A stretch of DNA of 64,000 bases from Verrucomicrobiota bacterium (GTDB lineage: Bacteria > Verrucomicrobiota > Verrucomicrobiia > Opitutales > UBA953). Where the stretch lies: positions 1 to 64,000 of the forward strand of contig SUVQ01000002.1 in NCBI GenBank assembly GCA_015061905.1. Direction: 5' to 3'. Under the pieces are notes generated by a model. It saw only the letters and a list, made by a program, of their open reading frames with translations. It searched no databases and was not told where the DNA came from. The translations under genes were made by a program, and so were the position numbers. Shown here piece after piece: positions 59,804 to 64,000 of this stretch. Within the stretch, counting starts at the first letter, position 1, and each line of letters opens with the position of its first letter.

Positions 59804-62491
59804 TTACTTGCGGCGGCGTCGCAAAGCGACAAGCGTGAGCGCGCCCAAGCCCGCAAGTAAGCCGAATGCCGACGGCTCCGGAATAAACGTAATCCCCCAG
59901 CCGCCCGCGACGTTCCCGTAGGTGTAACCCAAATCACTTCCCCGGACAACGACGTCCGACACATTCCCCAAATCGTAGTTCCCGCCGATAAGCGTAATCA
60001 CGTCGCCGACACCGTATTCGCCGTTGTGATCGAGAACGACGTTAATCGTTGTCGCCAAGGCGGTAAACGTTGCGGCTTCGGCGGCAAACGTTGCGGCTTC
60101 GGCGACGGAAATTACGGCATCCTGCATTGCACGCGTCTCCGGTTTTTTGATGTAGAACGTCAGCTCGTTCCCTTCAAATACGGTGTTTCCCGCAAGCTCA
60201 ACTTTTGCCGTCGTTACGATTCCGTTTGCATCCTCGCTTCCGATTTTCCACGTTTCGGCGGCAATCGTTCCCGCGTTGAGCAAAAACTCACCCTGCGTGA
60301 AATGAAGCGTTCCCGCAACGGAAACATTCCCCGCAAGTTGCGCCGATCCGAGCGAAGCGATCGTCATATCGCCGTCGGACGCAAGCGCGTCGCCACCCGT
60401 TGCGTCAATTGTCGCGCCGTCTGCCAGCGAAACGGACGTTCCCGTTCCCGCCCAAATTCCGACGAGCTTCCCGGGTCCGGAAACGCTTACATTTTTTACG
60501 GAGACCTTCGCCTCTCTCGTTACATACACGCCGTAGGCAGTTCCGCTTTCGTCGGAGCTTTCCGTTCTCTTAACCTTGATTGTCGCAGAACTCAAATCCC
60601 ACTCCGACAAGCCGTTGACATACGCACCGTAAGCCGTTCCGCAAAATGAAAGAACGTCGACATCTCCCGTGAAATTGCTGAATTCTCCAGTCGCGCTATT
60701 ATCGACAAAAATACCGTATGCGCTCCCGCCGACAGGGCTTGAGTGTGCTACGATTTTCTTCAGGCTTGTAGCGTCCACTTCCGCCGCATTGAACAAATAG
60801 ACGCCGTAGGCGTTGTAAGAATCTTTCGCCGTGAGCGTTGTAAGATTGCTCACCTTGGCGGCTCCCGCAGCATACAGCCCGTAAGCGTTCCCGCTCGGGC
60901 TAATCGCCGTAAATTCATTTCCTTCGTAATCGTAAGTCTTGTCATAGCCTACAAAAAGCCCGTAAGCATTCGCATCTGTCGTAGCCGTGTTATAGGCGTA
61001 AGCGACAATTTGCGAATTCGTAATCTCCAAGCCGGACGAATCTTTGTTTGTGTGATTGAAGATCCCGACCCCGCCGTCGTCTGCGCTCCCGCCGCTTTCC
61101 GCATCGCCGGAAACGTTCTTCCCGTAAGCCAAACCGTAACTGTCCCGCCCGTCCCCCGGCTTGACGGTGATTGACGAATCATCGACTTTAAAATCGACAT
61201 CTTTTCCGATGAGAATCCCGGCGGTGCGTCCGCAGTCGGACTCTTCAAGCATGGTGGTAAACGTTTCCGCCGTAATATCCAAACGGCTTATCGTTGTCCC
61301 TGCGGACATTGTTTCCGTTCCCGTGTTGTCGTAAACGAATCCGGCGGCGGAACCGTAGGAAGAAGTGGCGGAAATCTTCAAATCGCTCATCGAGGCGACC
61401 GAAGCGCCGTTGTGCATGTAAACGCCAATCGCCATGTTTTCCGGATTCTGAGATTTGCTCTCCACCGAAATATCGTAATTCGCGAGTGCGCCGGAAACGT
61501 TCCCGCCTTTGGTTTCGCCGGTTACGTTCCCGTCTGAGTCGAATGTGCTTTCCCCGCCCAAGAGAATGCCGATCGAGGCTGTGTAAGATGTTACGGAGAG
61601 CTTTGCTTTTTTGGCGCTCCCGTCAGAATTCGTTATCCTGTTTCCGTCTGCGTCGATTGAACCGTCGATGCTTCCCGCTGTTTTGGCTAAATAAATTCCG
61701 GCGGCGACTCCGCTTTCGCCCGCCGAGACGGTCAGGTCCGCCAAGATGTTTCCCCCGTAAACGCCGCCCTTAACACCGAACGCGTTCCCGCGTGTGCTTG
61801 AAACGCTTCCGTGAAGCTCAAGGTTCTTGTCTATGTGCGCGTTCCCGTCCTGAACAATTCCGTAAGCCGTTGCGCCGCTTCCCGTTGCCGAAATATTAAC
61901 GCCGTTTAATTTCACGCTCTCGTAAAAATACGGCGGTTCGCTTGTGTCTGAGCCTTTTTGCCAAATCCCGGCGACGCTTGCGTTGTCTTCGAAATACGAA
62001 ACGTCCACCTTTTCCGAGACTGCGATCTTGCCAAGCCCTTGTCTTGCACCGTTCCCGGCTTGTTCGTGGTAAATCCCGCAAACCGCCTCTTTCCCGGAAT
62101 ACGGCGAATAGACTTCAATTCCTTTTACTTCGATGTGTCCGCTATTCGATGCCTCCGGATAAAGGTCTTTAATATGATAGCCGGTAACAATGTCATCTCC
62201 CGAGTATCCTCCTCCATCCGTAAAAGTAATCCCGTCGCCCGTTTGCGCCTCATTATTATGCCCGTAAATCAGAACTTTCTCGTCAACGCCGTCCGTAGCA
62301 TTAATCAGAATCTTTATGAGCTTTGCCTCAATCTTCACTGCGTCCCCGATGATATGAATTAAGGCTCTAACCGCAGCAGACGTCGCGCCGCCCAATTCCG
62401 GCACTGCGCCTGTGTCGGTTTCCTCTGCGCAGAGTGTAGCGGCAGCGAAAAGTGTGAATACGGAGATCCCGGCGAGTTTTTTTAAACACAT
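59804..62491 (-). CDS. Secreted, beta-repeat surface protein with PEP-CTERM anchor
   Basis: 895 residues. A signal peptide (CLKKLAGISVFTLFAAATLC) is followed by a long Gly/Ser/Ala/Val-rich region. It has many repeats of the form ...AYGIYV.. or ..NAYGLYAAG.. (such as GTAYGAYVNGLSEW and ANAYGLFVGYDK), a parallel beta-helix pattern similar to autotransporter/adhesin passengers. The C-terminus has the PEP-CTERM motif (FIPEPSAFGLLAGLGALTLVALRRRRK: Pro-Glu-Pro, helix, Arg tail) for exosortase-type sorting. Upstream are four 17-bp direct repeats. Likely an extracellular matrix or adhesion protein. Confidence 0.85.
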   Translation of the reverse strand: MCLKKLAGISVFTLFAAATLCAEETDTGAVPELGGATSAAVRALIHIIGDAVKIEAKLIKILINATDGVDEKVLIYGHNNEAQTGDGITFTDGGGYSGDDIVTGYHIKDLYPEASNSGHIEVKGIEVYSPYSGKEAVCGIYHEQAGNGARQGLGKIAVSEKVDVSYFEDNASVAGIWQKGSDTSEPPYFYESVKLNGVNISATGSGATAYGIVQDGNAHIDKNLELHGSVSSTRGNAFGVKGGVYGGNILADLTVSAGESGVAAGIYLAKTAGSIDGSIDADGNRITNSDGSAKKAKLSVTSYTASIGILLGGESTFDSDGNVTGETKGGNVSGALANYDISVESKSQNPENMAIGVYMHNGASVASMSDLKISATSSYGSAAGFVYDNTGTETMSAGTTISRLDITAETFTTMLEESDCGRTAGILIGKDVDFKVDDSSITVKPGDGRDSYGLAYGKNVSGDAESGGSADDGGVGIFNHTNKDSSGLEITNSQIVAYAYNTATTDANAYGLFVGYDKTYDYEGNEFTAISPSGNAYGLYAAGAAKVSNLTTLTAKDSYNAYGVYLFNAAEVDATSLKKIVAHSSPVGGSAYGIFVDNSATGEFSNFTGDVDVLSFCGTAYGAYVNGLSEWDLSSATIKVKRTESSDESGTAYGVYVTREAKVSVKNVSVSGPGKLVGIWAGTGTSVSLADGATIDATGGDALASDGDMTIASLGSAQLAGNVSVAGTLHFTQGEFLLNAGTIAAETWKIGSEDANGIVTTAKVELAGNTVFEGNELTFYIKKPETRAMQDAVISVAEAATFAAEAATFTALATTINVVLDHNGEYGVGDVITLIGGNYDLGNVSDVVVRGSDLGYTYGNVAGGWGITFIPEPSAFGLLAGLGALTLVALRRRRK

Positions 62492-62492
62492 A

Positions 62493-62560
62493 TTAAGTAA
62501 TGTTATTTTTTAAGTAGTATTATCTTTTAAGTAATATTATCTTTTAAGTAGTGTTTTTGA
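62493..62560. repeat. Four tandem 17-bp direct repeats upstream of the PEP-CTERM gene
   Basis: TTAAGTA(A/G)T(A/G)TTATCTT-type units start at 62493, 62510, 62527 and 62544. They lie just before the start codon at 62491 in the 5' region. They could be operator sites or a slippage-prone tract. Confidence 0.75.
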
Positions 62561-62650
62561 TTATCGGGTTTTTCACAAACCGTCAAACAGAAAAAGAAAC
62601 AAAACGAGCGAACGAACGAGAACGTTTACAACATGCCCGAAAAAAAATTT

Positions 62651-62694
62651 TCCCCGCAAAACGTTCCCGTGCACACGGGAACGCCTTGCGGGGA
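62651..62694 (-). terminator. Terminator of gdhA, with nested octamer pair
   Basis: An outer stem TCCCCGCAA (62651-62659) / TTGCGGGGA (62686-62694) encloses an inner perfect stem, CGTTCCCGTG (62662-62671) / CACGGGAACG (62674-62683), with a 2-nt gap. On the minus strand a long T run follows. Confidence 0.8.
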
Positions 62695-62723
62695 CTTGTT
62701 TCAGAAGCTATCCGCTTCTTTTT

Positions 62724-64000
<1,277 letters not shown>

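Overview
The window looks like a chromosomal segment of a host-associated Verrucomicrobiota bacterium, probably Opitutales-like and gut-dwelling. The evidence is a PEP-CTERM-tagged surface protein, a PA14-like TonB-shaped anchored protein, a secreted sialidase (GH33) and a secreted beta-N-acetylhexosaminidase (GH20) of the kind used on mucin glycans, together with ordinary Gram-negative housekeeping genes (purL, topB, hrpB, yqgE, dsbD, tatA, clpB, gdhA). The phylum is an inference from gene content. No rRNA or tRNA lies in the window.

Layout. 1-2.25 kb: 3' part of a Na+/phosphate symporter gene and efp. 2.27-28.49 kb: a Mu-type (siphovirus-like) prophage inserted between efp and purL. Its structural genes all run leftward: Mu I-type protease/scaffold, decoration protein, capsid, gp36-like, gp27/gp28 terminase, gp29-type portal, MuF, gpG-like, tail tube, tape measure, a glycosyltransferase, a BACON-domain tail protein and two tail-fibre cassettes. 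A beta-class DNA methyltransferase and a lone type I-C-like CRISPR repeat, with its own promoter and terminator, sit near the left end. The right end holds a short rightward regulatory/accessory block. Both ends carry clusters of the 11-mer GTTTGAGAAAT in inverted orientation, as expected for MuA/TnsB-type transposase sites, but I find no transposase, repressor or lysis genes that I recognise. 28.5-44.2 kb: purL, topB, a frameshifted arsC/spx-like gene, hrpB, a GxxExxY gene flanked by two copies of a palindromic repeat, sialidase, yqgE, a PA14-like protein, dCMP deaminase and an outer-membrane protein. 44.4-49.9 kb: a secreted alpha/beta-hydrolase followed by four tandem, partly truncated paralogous lipoprotein/membrane genes. 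49.9-64 kb: hexosaminidase, dsbD, tatA, a porin-like protein, clpB behind a perfect sigma-54 promoter match, a PEP-CTERM protein and gdhA.

The most pervasive signal is a short word, CGTTCCCG (reverse CGGGAACG). By eye it occurs about 155 times in 64 kb, where about 2 would be expected by chance. It lies in every reading frame of host genes (about one per 310 bp), less densely in the prophage (about one per 730 bp), and as inverted pairs forming the stems of several intrinsic terminators. This is the pattern of a DNA-uptake sequence. The second notable signal is the solitary CRISPR repeat at 4854-4882, organised like an RNA-based anti-CRISPR.
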